A DNA stretch of 32,205 bases from positions 1 through 32,205 of the forward strand of contig JAJZVZ010000047.1 of NCBI GenBank assembly GCA_021846945.1. Reading direction: 5' to 3'. Below, one piece after another: positions 17,701 to 25,233 of this stretch. The DNA comes from Acidobacteriota bacterium. GTDB lineage: Bacteria; Acidobacteriota; Terriglobia; Terriglobales; Acidobacteriaceae. The notes under the pieces are model-generated. The model was not told the origin of the DNA and made no database searches. It was given only the letters and a program-made list of their open reading frames with translations. Position 1 is the first letter of the stretch; every line of letters begins with the position of its first letter. The position numbers and the translations under genes are program-made.

Positions 17701-18274
17701 CGCCGACTAGAGGCGCGGGCTGCCAGCCGGGGCTCAGCTTCTGCGTGGAGAAGCCCTTTACGCCGGAAGCTGCAAGGATCGTCGGCAGGGATGCCGGAAA
17801 GCCAAAGCAATCGGGCAGCATATATTCCGCGCTGGCCTTGCCGAATTCCTTGCGGAAAAATGTGTTGCCGTACAGAACCTGGCGAAAGATCGACTCTGCG
17901 CTGGGCAGGTTGACGTCGCCTTCCTCCACTGAGGAGCCGGCAGGGAACCACTTGCCCTCGGCCACGTATTGCTTCATTTGCGCATAGTCGGCCGGATAGT
18001 ACTCCTTCATCAGCCGATAGCGGTTGGCCCCGGTCCAGTTGAAAATATAATGTGGATACTTATTGAAGTAGTAAAAATTCACCTTCATCGTCTTGAGTAG
18101 ATACTCACTGATCGTCTGGGGAAACTCCCAGCGCCACTGCGTGTCCAGGTGCGCGTAGGGGACCACGTAGAGTGTCGGCTGCCTGGTGATATCAGGAGTA
18201 TTGGCCGTCTGCGCCTGCGCGCTGAGCGTGAGTGCGATGACGGCAAACAGAAGGCTCTTGATCCAGTGCTGCAT
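14711..18274 (-). CDS. GH38 alpha-mannosidase, secreted
   Basis: This 1187-residue protein starts at ATG 18274, with GAGGT 4 bases upstream. Residues 1 to about 22 form a Sec signal ending AQAQ. The zinc-binding H42 and D44 are in YAHLDTQW, and the retaining nucleophile D155 is in LPDCFGFP. A long C-terminal region contains the helical and beta-domains usual for large bacterial GH38 proteins, plus an extra beta-rich tail of roughly 200 residues. The family hydrolyses alpha-mannosidic bonds with zinc. It is the first gene of the minus-strand hydrolase run, downstream of a strong promoter at 18665-18693, and probably acts with the GH92 and GH27 enzymes in the periplasm or outside the cell. Confidence 0.93.
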   Translation of the reverse strand: MQHWIKSLLFAVIALTLSAQAQTANTPDITRQPTLYVVPYAHLDTQWRWEFPQTISEYLLKTMKVNFYYFNKYPHYIFNWTGANRYRLMKEYYPADYAQMKQYVAEGKWFPAGSSVEEGDVNLPSAESIFRQVLYGNTFFRKEFGKASAEYMLPDCFGFPASLPTILAASGVKGFSTQKLSPGWQPAPLVGGPDSPEKTSEGIPFNVGVWIGPDGERVIAALNPLGYGSRIRYDLSKAPPPPPAGLTPAQARRWDANDVNWVSRINIDGKVTGVYADYHYVGTGDNGGATDEETVKMLEAIVTKGKIVLPNPDDAAAGTEATVGQPVRVGDGPVRVLSTEADQLFLDLKPDMTSRMPTYTGDLELINHSAGSLTSQAYHKRWNRKNEILADDAEKASIAASWMGGRPYPQERLNDAWMLVMGGQFHDTGAGTATPRAYQFAWNDDVIALNQFADVLTSATEAVASALNTRTAGTPVVVYNPLNIARQDVVEARVHFAGGTPQAVKVTAPDGQDVPAQLEDGKVLFLAKAPSVGYSVYSVQPASAPEHSSELKVSDSSLENARYRVTLNSDGDVTSIFDKSLNKELLSGPMRLAISTDAPEHYPAWNMDFDQEQAAPRAYVSGPAKIRIVENGPVRVAIQVSRKTEGSTFVQTVRLSAGDPGNRVEFSDAIDWRTADANLKAVFPLSADNRMATYNWEVGTVQRPTAFDRQFEVASHHWIDLTDKSGSYGATILTDVKNGSDKRDDHTIRLTLLRTPGFRTPAPGQPPVRKSYSDQLSQDWGHHDILYGLAGHSGDWHQGQTDWQAYRLSTPLVAFTTSRHPGALGRNFSLVSISNPHIRILALKKAEMSNEVVLRMVELDGEAAPHVTVKFAGPVTSAREVNGQELPVGPATVADGALETSFKPYQPRTFALRLGTAPAHVAPVTSQPVALHYDLAAASNNDSATVGGFDSKGDALAAEMMPADLSFNGVHFHLAPAATGKPNAVIARGQTIQLPAGNFNRVYLLAASINGDQKAVFQAGSRSATLTIQNWGGFIGQWDTRLWKPEPDFVTMNGKQVPLRKNWAVSANHATWPDITYRGSPIWSPSYPDDYLGLTPGYIKRASLAWYSDHHHTPEGLNEPYAYSYLFGYSIALPPHATTLTLPNNDNIRILAISVAREEPAVRPAQPLYDTLNWQKHHPQEYTAAAR

Positions 18275-18439
18275 GAATACCTCGCGTGTGAACTAAGAAA
18301 ATGCTTGCAGGATTTCCGGTTTCTGGTCAGGACAAGATTCGTTGTCTTGAGGAAGCTCCAAAACAGTAACTGATTTCAAAGGTTGCGGTGTTACTCGCCG
18401 CAACGAGCGCAAAATTTCGACACGAGCAGGGTCTTGTAA

Positions 18440-18465
18440 CAGGGCACGACTTCAGTCGTGCCGAA
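18440..18465. repeat. REP-like palindrome
   Basis: GGCACGACT and AGTCGTGCC (18443-18462) form a 9-bp perfect stem with a 2-base centre, preceded by TTGTAACAG and followed by GAAG. From memory, similar GGCACGAC/GTCGTGCC palindromes are frequent between genes in Acidobacteriota. It lies in the predicted leader of the GH38 mRNA, where it would fold as a hairpin. Confidence 0.55.
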
Positions 18466-18664
18466 GACACTCCAGGGCGAGTGAGGGCTTGAGTCTCTGC
18501 AGAATTTTTCGAGCCGAATTCACTTATCATCTGCACTTTTCCGCGCCCTGTTGAATCGTGCCGCATGTGGGGCAAATTCATGAAAGCGTAGGCCCCTGGG
18601 GAATGTGACATGAAGATTGGAGCTTGTTCAGAGCCCCTGAATCGAGAGTGAAATCACCGGAGAC

Positions 18665-18693
18665 AATATAGAGTGCGAATGGAGAGTTGTCAA
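18665..18693 (-). promoter_or_regulatory. Sigma70-type promoter for the GH38-GH92-GH27 run
   Basis: On the minus strand, TTGACA (18688-18693) and TATATT (18665-18670) are separated by exactly 17 bases. This is the best promoter match in the window. Transcription would start near 18658. The candidate operator 18699-18712 sits directly upstream of the -35 element. Confidence 0.65.
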
Positions 18694-18698
18694 TTGAT

Positions 18699-18712
18699 CG
18701 TGATCGATTACA
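18699..18712. promoter_or_regulatory. Candidate operator 1 (core GATCGATT) between GH38 and GH3
   Basis: CGTGATCGATTACA matches the symmetrical word TGTAATCGATTACA at 12 of 14 positions. It abuts the -35 of the GH38 promoter. The CG-centred dyad is the shape typical of LacI-family operators. Two related sites occur at 21622-21635 and 31444-31457. Confidence 0.45.
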
Positions 18713-19030
18713 CTGCTTGGTGAGATTGCGCAGCGCCTTTGCGCGGCGATGTGGCGGCAAGCCGGTTTTAAGGGCGCAGCCAGCAGTGGCGATGAACTGG
18801 CCGAGCGATGCTGGAGGAATGAGAACGCCGCTCGGTCGCGAGTCACTCTTGCCGCATATTCTGCAGCGATCTTGCTTGCAACCGCGGTGATGCGGAATGA
18901 TTGCATCGTTTTGTCGCGCCCTGCTTATCTCTGGTGATGGGCGGAGGGAGCTTCTGTAGCAAAGAGTGACGTTGGTTCAAGTCCTCCATACATCGCGTGC
19001 GCAATCGACATGGGATTTCAAGGAGAGGTT

Positions 19031-21265
19031 ATGTTGAAGAGTTCGCTGCTGAGTTTGATGTTCACCGTCGTTGTCCTTGGGCAAAGCGCGCAGGCGCCCG
19101 CGCAGGAACACTATCCCTTTCAGAACCGGAATCTCCCCGCCGAGCAGCGCATCGACAATCTGGTTTCGTTGCTCTCGCTTCAGGAAAAGATCGATCTCCT
19201 TGGAAAGACGCTGAACGTGCCGCGCCTCGGGATTCATGCTTCCGGCGCTCTGCCGAGCCCGCTTGGTTCGAACGGACAGTTTGAGGGCCTGCACGGCGTT
19301 GCAATGGACAAGGCGTGGGCGAGAAAGTCTCCGGGCGGCTCAGGAGAGTACAGCGGTATCACTCCGATTCCAACCACGCAATTTCCGCAGGCAGCGGGAC
19401 TGGGCGAAACATGGGATCCTGCATTACTCCAGCAGGCAGCCGCCGAGGAAGGCTACGAGGCTCGCTACATCTTTCAGAGCTATGATCGCGGCGGCCTGAT
19501 TATCCGCGCTCCCAATGCGGACCTGGCCCGTGATCCGCGCTGGGGACGTTCCGAGGAATCCTATGGCGAGGATCCGTACCTGGTGGGAACGATGGCGGTA
19601 GCCTTCGTGAAGGGCCTTCAGGGAGACACTCCGGGCTGTTGGCAGACCATATCGTTGCTCAAGCACTTTATGGCCAACAGCAATGAGGACAAGAGGACCA
19701 GCTCTTCTTCAGACTTCGATGCGGCTCTGATGCACGAATATTATGCCGCTCCCTTCCGCATGGGCATAGAGCAGGGAGGCGCCGATGCGCTGATGACCGC
19801 CTACAACGCGGTCAACGGCATCCCGATGGCAACCAGCCCTCTGCTGAAAAGCCTGGCCATGAAGCGGTGGGGATTGAACGGCATGATTGATACCGATCGC
19901 GGCGCCGTTACCGATATGGTCACGCGGCACAAATATTATCCCGACATGGATCACGCCGTTGCCGGCGCCATCAAGGCCGGGGTCAACCAGTTCCTGAATC
20001 CATATGAGCCCTATATTGAAAACGCGTTGCGCGAGCACCTGATCTCCGAAGCGGACATCAACGAAAACCTGAAGGGCGTCTTTAGGGTTTTGCTGCGGCT
20101 TGGCGCGCTCGATGCGCCGGACACATGCCCTTACACGAACATCAAAGAAGGCAAGGTGCCGACGCCCTGGGAGACGCAGAAGAGCAAGGCTCTGGCGCTG
20201 CGCGTCACGGAAGAGTCGATTGTGCTGTTGAAGAATACGCCTGCCGGGAATGCAGCGCCGCTGCTTCCGCTCGATGTAGCGAAGCTGAGGTCGATCGCCG
20301 TGGTCGGGCCGCGCGCCGATGAAGTGGATGCGGACGGCTACGGCGGCATGCCGCCGTTTGGTATTACGCCCCTGCAAGGAATCAAAGAGAAGGTTGGTGC
20401 TGGTGCCACCGTGAAATACAGCGCCGATCACGATCAGGCGGTACAGATGGCGAAGACCTCTGACGTGGCGATTGTGGTCATCGGCAACCAGCCGGTGTGC
20501 GGAGCCAGATTCGGCCGTTGCCCTGATCCTACAGAAGGCAAGGAAGCGATTGACCGGAAGCGGATCCATCTGAATCCCGAGCAGCAGAAGCTGGTTGAGG
20601 ACGTTTATGCGGCGAATCCGCATACGGTTGTAGTTTTGGTCAGCGGCTTTCCCTTCACAATCGACTGGGAGCAGGAGCACGTTCCGGTCATCGTTCATAT
20701 GGCGCACAGCAGCGAAGAAGAAGGTGCGGCGCTGGCTGACGTCTTGTTCGGCGATTACGACCCGGCTGGGCGCGTCTCCGTGACCTGGCCGCAATCCATC
20801 AGCCAGTTGCCGCCGATGATGGACTACAACATACGCGATGGCAGGACTTACATGTACTTCAAGGGAAAGCCGCTCTACCCCTTCGGCTACGGGCTGAGTT
20901 ATACAAGCTTCAAATATTCTGACTTGCGGGTAAGTCACGCCAGGCTTCATGAAAACGGAAGAGTTGAAGTAAGCGTCAAGGTGACGAACACCGGCAAGCG
21001 CTCAGGGGATGAAGTGGTGCAGATGTACGTGCGGCACATGGATGCAAAATCTCAGGGGCCGTCGGAGGAGTTGAAAGGCTTCCAGCGGATCCATCTCGCC
21101 GCCGGAGAGACAAAAACGGTTTCGCTACCCCTGAGCGCGAAGTCTCTTGCCCATTGGGACGATGCCGGCAAAGGCTGGAAGATCGAAAGTGGCCGCGTGC
21201 GCGTGATGATCGGCAGCTCATCGACCGACATCCGGGCAGAGAAAACGATCTCGGTGGGAAAGTGA
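19031..21265 (+). CDS. GH3 beta-glycosidase (beta-glucosidase/xylosidase type), secreted
   Basis: This 744-residue protein starts at ATG 19031 behind AAGGAGAGG; the ATG at 19010 precedes that site and is rejected. Residues 1 to about 25 are a Sec signal. The GH3 N-terminal barrel shows RDPRWGRSEESYGEDPYLVG and KHFMANSNED. The nucleophile is D289 in TDRGAV, where most members read SDxGA. The C-terminal alpha/beta domain and a fibronectin-III-like end (GDEVVQMYVRH) follow. The family removes terminal beta-linked glucose, xylose or related residues. It is divergent from GH38 and may share its regulation. Exact linkage specificity is unknown. Confidence 0.92.
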   Translation: MLKSSLLSLMFTVVVLGQSAQAPAQEHYPFQNRNLPAEQRIDNLVSLLSLQEKIDLLGKTLNVPRLGIHASGALPSPLGSNGQFEGLHGVAMDKAWARKSPGGSGEYSGITPIPTTQFPQAAGLGETWDPALLQQAAAEEGYEARYIFQSYDRGGLIIRAPNADLARDPRWGRSEESYGEDPYLVGTMAVAFVKGLQGDTPGCWQTISLLKHFMANSNEDKRTSSSSDFDAALMHEYYAAPFRMGIEQGGADALMTAYNAVNGIPMATSPLLKSLAMKRWGLNGMIDTDRGAVTDMVTRHKYYPDMDHAVAGAIKAGVNQFLNPYEPYIENALREHLISEADINENLKGVFRVLLRLGALDAPDTCPYTNIKEGKVPTPWETQKSKALALRVTEESIVLLKNTPAGNAAPLLPLDVAKLRSIAVVGPRADEVDADGYGGMPPFGITPLQGIKEKVGAGATVKYSADHDQAVQMAKTSDVAIVVIGNQPVCGARFGRCPDPTEGKEAIDRKRIHLNPEQQKLVEDVYAANPHTVVVLVSGFPFTIDWEQEHVPVIVHMAHSSEEEGAALADVLFGDYDPAGRVSVTWPQSISQLPPMMDYNIRDGRTYMYFKGKPLYPFGYGLSYTSFKYSDLRVSHARLHENGRVEVSVKVTNTGKRSGDEVVQMYVRHMDAKSQGPSEELKGFQRIHLAAGETKTVSLPLSAKSLAHWDDAGKGWKIESGRVRVMIGSSSTDIRAEKTISVGK

Positions 21266-21327
21266 ATTTCGTCATGAATCCCTGGCGCTTATCGTGGATT
21301 TCGCCATGAATCCGTGGCACCTTATCG
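21266..21327. repeat. Tandem pair of imperfect 29-30-base repeats
   Basis: ATTTCGTCATGAATCCCTGG and its continuation (21266-21294) are repeated as ATTTCGCCATGAATCCGTGG and continuation (21298-21327), both ending CTTATCG, with a 32-base period. They begin immediately after the GH3 stop codon. Function is unknown. Confidence 0.5.
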
Positions 21328-21911
21328 CTTTCACTAAGGCCGCCTTCGTCGCCTTTTTCTCGCAGGGACTGGCTTCAACCGGTCCAGGCGGTAACCCGGA
21401 CACCCTCGTGCTCCGGGGTCGTTCCCCAGAAAAGTGCCCACCCGGCGGGATCTTGGCATTACCACAGAATTTGGATGGCCGCCGTATACCGTAGCACGTG
21501 ACGATGTTGCCGAAGATGCCGGAAGCTGGAATTGAATTTGGCGGGTTTTCGATCGATCGCTGGAAGACATCGGCCTATAAACAGACTTCGACTGCGATTC
21601 GTGGAAGGCTGTTCCATCGATAATAATCGATTGACAGAGATTGGCTCGTTCGATTAAAGTTTCGGATGTTGAATTTTTCCACGATAACCGGTGGGCCTGT
21701 GGAGCTGAGCGGTTAGGCTACCGGCGGCACGGAGAACATGGCAAGAGATGTTCATCGCAGTCTTGCGGCGCCCCCTGCGACGAAAGCGAGTCGCTAGAGC
21801 CGCGGCTTCATCCATTAGCATCAGGATTACACGGTTCATCAACAAAACAGCCGTTTCTGTGGCGGGAGGGTGCCTCCTACTACACGAGGGCCGAACGGAC
21901 ACGAGGGTGGC
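21328..21911. other. Intergenic region upstream of the phosphofructokinase gene
   Basis: No credible gene is present. Two short hairpins, GGACTGG/CCGGTCC (21366-21385) and ACCCGGA/TCCGGGGT (21394-21419), may end GH3 transcription. The right half holds the candidate promoter and operator at 21622-21658. From there to the start codon at 21912 lies a leader of roughly 250 bases in which I see no riboswitch. Confidence 0.45.
21622..21658 (+). promoter_or_regulatory. Candidate operator 2 (AATCGATT) overlapping a -35 element
   Basis: The palindrome core AATCGATT is at 21625-21632 and runs directly into a perfect -35 hexamer TTGACA (21631-21636). A weak -10 (ATTAAA, 21653-21658) follows after 16 bases. 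Protein bound at the palindrome would cover the -35 and block the promoter of the sulfosugar gene run. A second ATCGAT lies at 21616-21621. Confidence 0.45.
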
Positions 21912-23111
21912 ATGGGTGCGGGAAATCTGGTGGTGATCCAGGCCGGAGGGCCAACCGCGGTTGTCAATGCGAGCCTCTATGCGGTGCTGGATTCCGAGCG
22001 GCGGCAGAAGACCAGCCGCAGGATTTTCGGTTCCAGAAACGGGTTGCAGGGACTCATTCGCGGCGACCTGGTTGACCTTGGTTTCCTGACTTCTTCTCAA
22101 TTGGAGCTGCTGCGCCACAGCCCTGGCGCGATGCTCGGCTCCTCGCGCGTCAAGCCGTCGGAAGCAGAGCTGACCGGGATTCTGCGCGATCTTCGCGAGC
22201 GAGATATTCACCAGGCGCTTTTCATTGGTGGCAACGGCACCATGCATGCCGCGCTTATGATCAGCCGCTTCTGCAAGCAGGCAAACTACGAGATGCAGGT
22301 CGTTGGCATCCCCAAGACGGTGGACAACGACATCAACGGGACCGACCGCTGCCCCGGATACGGCAGCGCAGCGCGCTATGTGGCACAGTCTACCCGCGAC
22401 CTGGGGATGGACGTCCGCGCGCTCGCCCAGCCTGTATCGGTTCTGGAGACGATGGGCCGGCACGTAGGCTGGCTGGCTGCAGCATCCGTCATGGCAAAAA
22501 GGAGCGCGCAAGACGCCCCACATCTGGTTTACATTCCCGAGGTTCCCTTTGAGATGGATGTGTTTCTCGCGGACCTCGATACGACTCTCAGGAAGCAGAA
22601 CTGGGCGATTGTGGTTGTCTCTGAAGGGCTTCGGGACAGCGCGGGGCGCCCGGTTTACGAGACTTCCGAGGCATCGCAGAGAGATGAGTTCAACCGCGCG
22701 TTGCCGGGAGGCGTTGGACACTTCCTGGCGGAGACGGTGACGCGCAGGCTGAAGATTCGCTGTCGCGATGAGAAGCCGGGATTGCTGGGAAGAGCGTCGA
22801 TCCTGCATGTTTCGCCGCAGGACAGGATGGATGCGGAGCTGGTTGGACGCGTAGCGCATGAGGCTCTGGCGGCCGGTTGCGATGAGCAGATGGTAGCGCT
22901 CATGCCGCTGCGCAGCGGAGAGCCGGCAACAACGAAATTGATCCCACTGGAGGCGGTTTCCGGCCCAGACCGGGCGATTCCCAGGGAATGGCTTGGGAAA
23001 GGCAACCCTCCCACAAACCACCATTTTGCAGAGTATCTCCGGCCATTCATCGGAGAGCTATTGGAGTACGAAGATGTCTTCGACCGTTCAGAGTCCTACG
23101 AAAACGCCTGA
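21912..23111 (+). CDS. PfkA-superfamily phosphofructokinase, PPi-type residues; candidate 6-deoxy-6-sulfofructose kinase
   Basis: This 399-residue protein starts at ATG 21912, with GAGGG a few bases upstream. GGPTAVVN (12-19) replaces the ATP-enzyme loop. FIGGNGTM (104-111), PKTVDNDI (134-141, with D138 as base) and METMGRHVGWLA-like sequence complete the active site. K135 is the residue typical of pyrophosphate-dependent enzymes, whereas G109 stands where most of them have Asp, so the phosphoryl donor is ambiguous. The gene heads a run that includes a sugar isomerase, an aldehyde dehydrogenase and sulfolactate genes, with a 1,6-bisphosphate-type aldolase nearby. I infer it phosphorylates sulfofructose at C1. 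Ordinary fructose 6-phosphate kinase is the alternative. Confidence 0.72.
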   Translation: MGAGNLVVIQAGGPTAVVNASLYAVLDSERRQKTSRRIFGSRNGLQGLIRGDLVDLGFLTSSQLELLRHSPGAMLGSSRVKPSEAELTGILRDLRERDIHQALFIGGNGTMHAALMISRFCKQANYEMQVVGIPKTVDNDINGTDRCPGYGSAARYVAQSTRDLGMDVRALAQPVSVLETMGRHVGWLAAASVMAKRSAQDAPHLVYIPEVPFEMDVFLADLDTTLRKQNWAIVVVSEGLRDSAGRPVYETSEASQRDEFNRALPGGVGHFLAETVTRRLKIRCRDEKPGLLGRASILHVSPQDRMDAELVGRVAHEALAAGCDEQMVALMPLRSGEPATTKLIPLEAVSGPDRAIPREWLGKGNPPTNHHFAEYLRPFIGELLEYEDVFDRSESYENA

Positions 23112-24468
23112 AGCGCTGGCCGTGCAGAAACCCGTCGGGGTGCTGATCCTGGGACGCAAGCGCCCGGGCTTCGACCAGGAGTGGAACAAGATCATTTGCC
23201 AGCGCAGCATTGCAGCCATGCGCGAGCTGGGCTTCGAGTGCATCGGGCAGGATGCTCCGGTGATCGACGACCAGACCCTGCGCGCCGCGCTTGATGGAAT
23301 TCGCGCGGCCGGCTGCGACAGCCTGCTGATGCTGCAGCCGTCGATGGGCAACGGGCAGCTCGCTTTGAGCCTGTCGCAATTGTGGCCGGGGCCCATCGTG
23401 CTATGGGCGACTCCGGAAAGGCCCGCAGATGGCAAGGTGAGCTCCTGCTCGCTGGTGGGCCAGCATCTGTGGGGTTCCATGCTCCGCCAGGCCGGCCATC
23501 CCTTTGAATTGGTCTACGGCGATCCTGACGACAAGGCGCTGAGACAGGATCTGGTGAAGGCCATCGCCCTCTCGCGCACAGTGGCGCGCCTGCGCGACGC
23601 AAAGATCGGCATGGTCGGCACGCACGCTCCCGGGTTCATTGATCTCGCGGCCGATCCCTTCCTGTTGCGCAGGGCGTTGGGAATCCAACTGCATCCGCTC
23701 AGTCTGCCGCAGTTCATCAGCCGGGTGAACAGCATTGATGAGGCAGTGGTGCGTGGCGATGTGGAGCGGGTCAAGCAGATGGGACTTCCTCTGGTTGATG
23801 TCGAGGAGAAGGATCTGGCGATGAACTCGCGCTGCTACCTCGCCATGCTTGACCTGATGCAGGAAGAAAGCCTGGACGGGCTTTCCATTCAGTGCTGGCC
23901 GGAACTCCCCGAGGTTCTGGGGCAATGGCCATACCTTGCCATCTCGCGGCACACGACAGAGGGGCGCGCGGTTTCAATGGAAGGCGATGTGGACGGCGCG
24001 ATTGCGGAACTGATGGGAAGCGTACTCGGCCTGGGCCGCGCCTTCCTTACCGACTGGCTCGAGCATGATGCGTCCACAATTTTCCTCTGGCATCCCGGTA
24101 TGGCGCCGCTCAGCATGTGTAATCCTGTGGGTAGTCCTGACGGTCCCAGTCTGGGCAAGCATTTCAATATTGTGAAGCCGCTCGTCGTTGACGGTGAGTT
24201 GCAGGCCGGCAAGCCTGTGACCGTCGCGCGGCTGTGGCGTTGCGATAACGAGTACAGGATGACGGCTTTTGAGGGAAAATCGGTTCCTTCGCGGCGTTCG
24301 TTGACGGGCAATACCGTTCTGGTTGAAGTCGCGGGCAAGAGCGTGCCGGAAAGATTCGACACCCTCGTGCATGAAGGGATGCCGCATCATGTGCTGCTTT
24401 ACTACGGCCACTACGCGGACGTGCATCGCCGGCTGGCACGGCTGATGGGCATTCGCTGGGTGGAGTAG
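23074..24468 (+). CDS. L-fucose/arabinose isomerase-like protein; candidate sulfoquinovose isomerase
   Basis: This 464-residue protein starts at ATG 23074 with GGAG 7 bases upstream. It overlaps the kinase gene by 38 bases, which suggests coupled translation. The fold is FucI-like, with metal ligand candidates E303 (in SMEGD) and D327 (in FLTDWLE), 24 residues apart as in fucose isomerase, and a histidine at the C-terminal GMPHHVLLYYGH (435-446). The opening VGVLILGRKRPGF is the usual first strand. The family interconverts aldoses and ketoses with Mn. In this neighbourhood the best candidate reaction is sulfoquinovose to sulfofructose. E. coli uses an unrelated (AGE-fold) enzyme for that step, so the inference rests on context. 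Confidence 0.65.
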   Translation: MSSTVQSPTKTPEALAVQKPVGVLILGRKRPGFDQEWNKIICQRSIAAMRELGFECIGQDAPVIDDQTLRAALDGIRAAGCDSLLMLQPSMGNGQLALSLSQLWPGPIVLWATPERPADGKVSSCSLVGQHLWGSMLRQAGHPFELVYGDPDDKALRQDLVKAIALSRTVARLRDAKIGMVGTHAPGFIDLAADPFLLRRALGIQLHPLSLPQFISRVNSIDEAVVRGDVERVKQMGLPLVDVEEKDLAMNSRCYLAMLDLMQEESLDGLSIQCWPELPEVLGQWPYLAISRHTTEGRAVSMEGDVDGAIAELMGSVLGLGRAFLTDWLEHDASTIFLWHPGMAPLSMCNPVGSPDGPSLGKHFNIVKPLVVDGELQAGKPVTVARLWRCDNEYRMTAFEGKSVPSRRSLTGNTVLVEVAGKSVPERFDTLVHEGMPHHVLLYYGHYADVHRRLARLMGIRWVE

Positions 24469-24531
24469 GAGAAGGTTGCGCGGCGAAGGGACTGTACGGG
24501 CCAACGGCAGGATGGAAGGAGACTCGTAGTT

Positions 24532-25203
24532 ATGGCAGTTCGAACCCCCATTGCAAGGCACCACGTTCGGGAAGAAATACAGCGCCGGATCCTGTCCGGT
24601 GAGAGCCAGCCGGGAGAACGGCTGACGCAGCAGAGCCTGGCCAAGGAACTGGGTGTTGCCCAGGGGACTGTGAGGGAATCCCTGCTCGAGCTGCAATGGC
24701 TCGGGCTGGTCGAGTCGGTCGACCGGCTTGGCGTATTCGTTGGTCAGTTGGATGCCGCACGCCTTTGCGAGGCATATCAGGTGCGTGAGTTTCTCGAAGG
24801 CCTGGCCGCTAGACTTGCGTGCAATCACGCCGGCAGGGCTGACATCGTTCAGTTACGCAAGATGGCCGACCATGTCTGGGAGTTGTCGAACGAGAACAAG
24901 CTGGAAGAGATGGGCGCGGCGGATCGCGCCTTCCATCTCCAGATCATGAACTTGTCGAGAAATAAGATTCTGCTGCGCCTGGCCGAGGGCTACCGCGTCC
25001 TGGGCATGGCCGTTCGCGCCTCGCGCGACCCGCACATCGTGTATGAGGAGCATCTGCGCATCGTCGAAGCGATCGACCACAACTTCCCCGATGAGGCGGA
25101 ACGGCTGGCGCGCCAGCATGTGGAGGGCGCAAGGATCATGATTGAGCAGCAGGCGGCAAAGCATGACTTCACTCCCAAGTGGGTAGTGGACTCCGAGGCA
25201 TAG
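24532..25203 (+). CDS. GntR-family transcriptional regulator, FCD (FadR-like) subfamily
   Basis: This 223-residue regulator starts at ATG 24532; AAGGAG lies about 12 bases upstream. Residues 8 to about 70 form the winged helix-turn-helix (SLAKELGVAQGTVRESL, 35-51). Residues 75-205 are the helical FCD effector domain with metal-ligand positions D131, H135, H174 and H196. FCD regulators commonly sense carboxylic or sugar acids and act as repressors. Its location between the isomerase and the aldehyde dehydrogenase genes makes it the likely local regulator. A plausible effector is an anionic intermediate such as sulfolactate or the sulfosugar, by inference only. Confidence 0.9.
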   Translation: MAVRTPIARHHVREEIQRRILSGESQPGERLTQQSLAKELGVAQGTVRESLLELQWLGLVESVDRLGVFVGQLDAARLCEAYQVREFLEGLAARLACNHAGRADIVQLRKMADHVWELSNENKLEEMGAADRAFHLQIMNLSRNKILLRLAEGYRVLGMAVRASRDPHIVYEEHLRIVEAIDHNFPDEAERLARQHVEGARIMIEQQAAKHDFTPKWVVDSEA

Positions 25204-25233
25204 GCGCGGCAGCGTCGAGAGGTGGTTTCTGGA

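Larger units (their letters stand above)
18275..19030. other. Long divergent intergenic region GH38 / GH3
   Basis: These 756 bases contain no credible gene. They hold a REP-like palindrome (18440-18465), a minus-strand promoter (18665-18693), a candidate operator (18699-18712) and a 13-base word AATGATTGCATCG (18896-18908) shared with the aldolase upstream region. Transcription from the promoter would give GH38 a leader of roughly 380 bases that includes the palindrome. A weak plus-strand promoter for GH3 (TTGCAT at 18901, TTATCT near 18925) is possible but unconvincing. Confidence 0.6.

Noticed and set aside
18628..18937. Short open frames in the GH38/GH3 intergenic region
   Set aside because: None has a ribosome binding site with a family-like or signal-like product, and they cross the promoter and operator.
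19709..20950. Long antisense open frame of 413 codons inside the GH3 gene
   Set aside because: Its product has no family features and is rich in Arg and His, as expected of a shadow frame in GC-rich coding DNA, while the GH3 frame carries all the motifs.
21548..21562. TTCGATCGATCGCTG as a further operator copy
   Set aside because: It lacks the flanking AA/TT of the AATCGATT core and lies away from any promoter element. A run of GATC repeats is a simpler explanation.
21654..23024. Antisense open frame of 456 codons across the phosphofructokinase gene
   Set aside because: It spans the operator region and the kinase without any motif. The kinase frame is fully supported by its active-site motifs.
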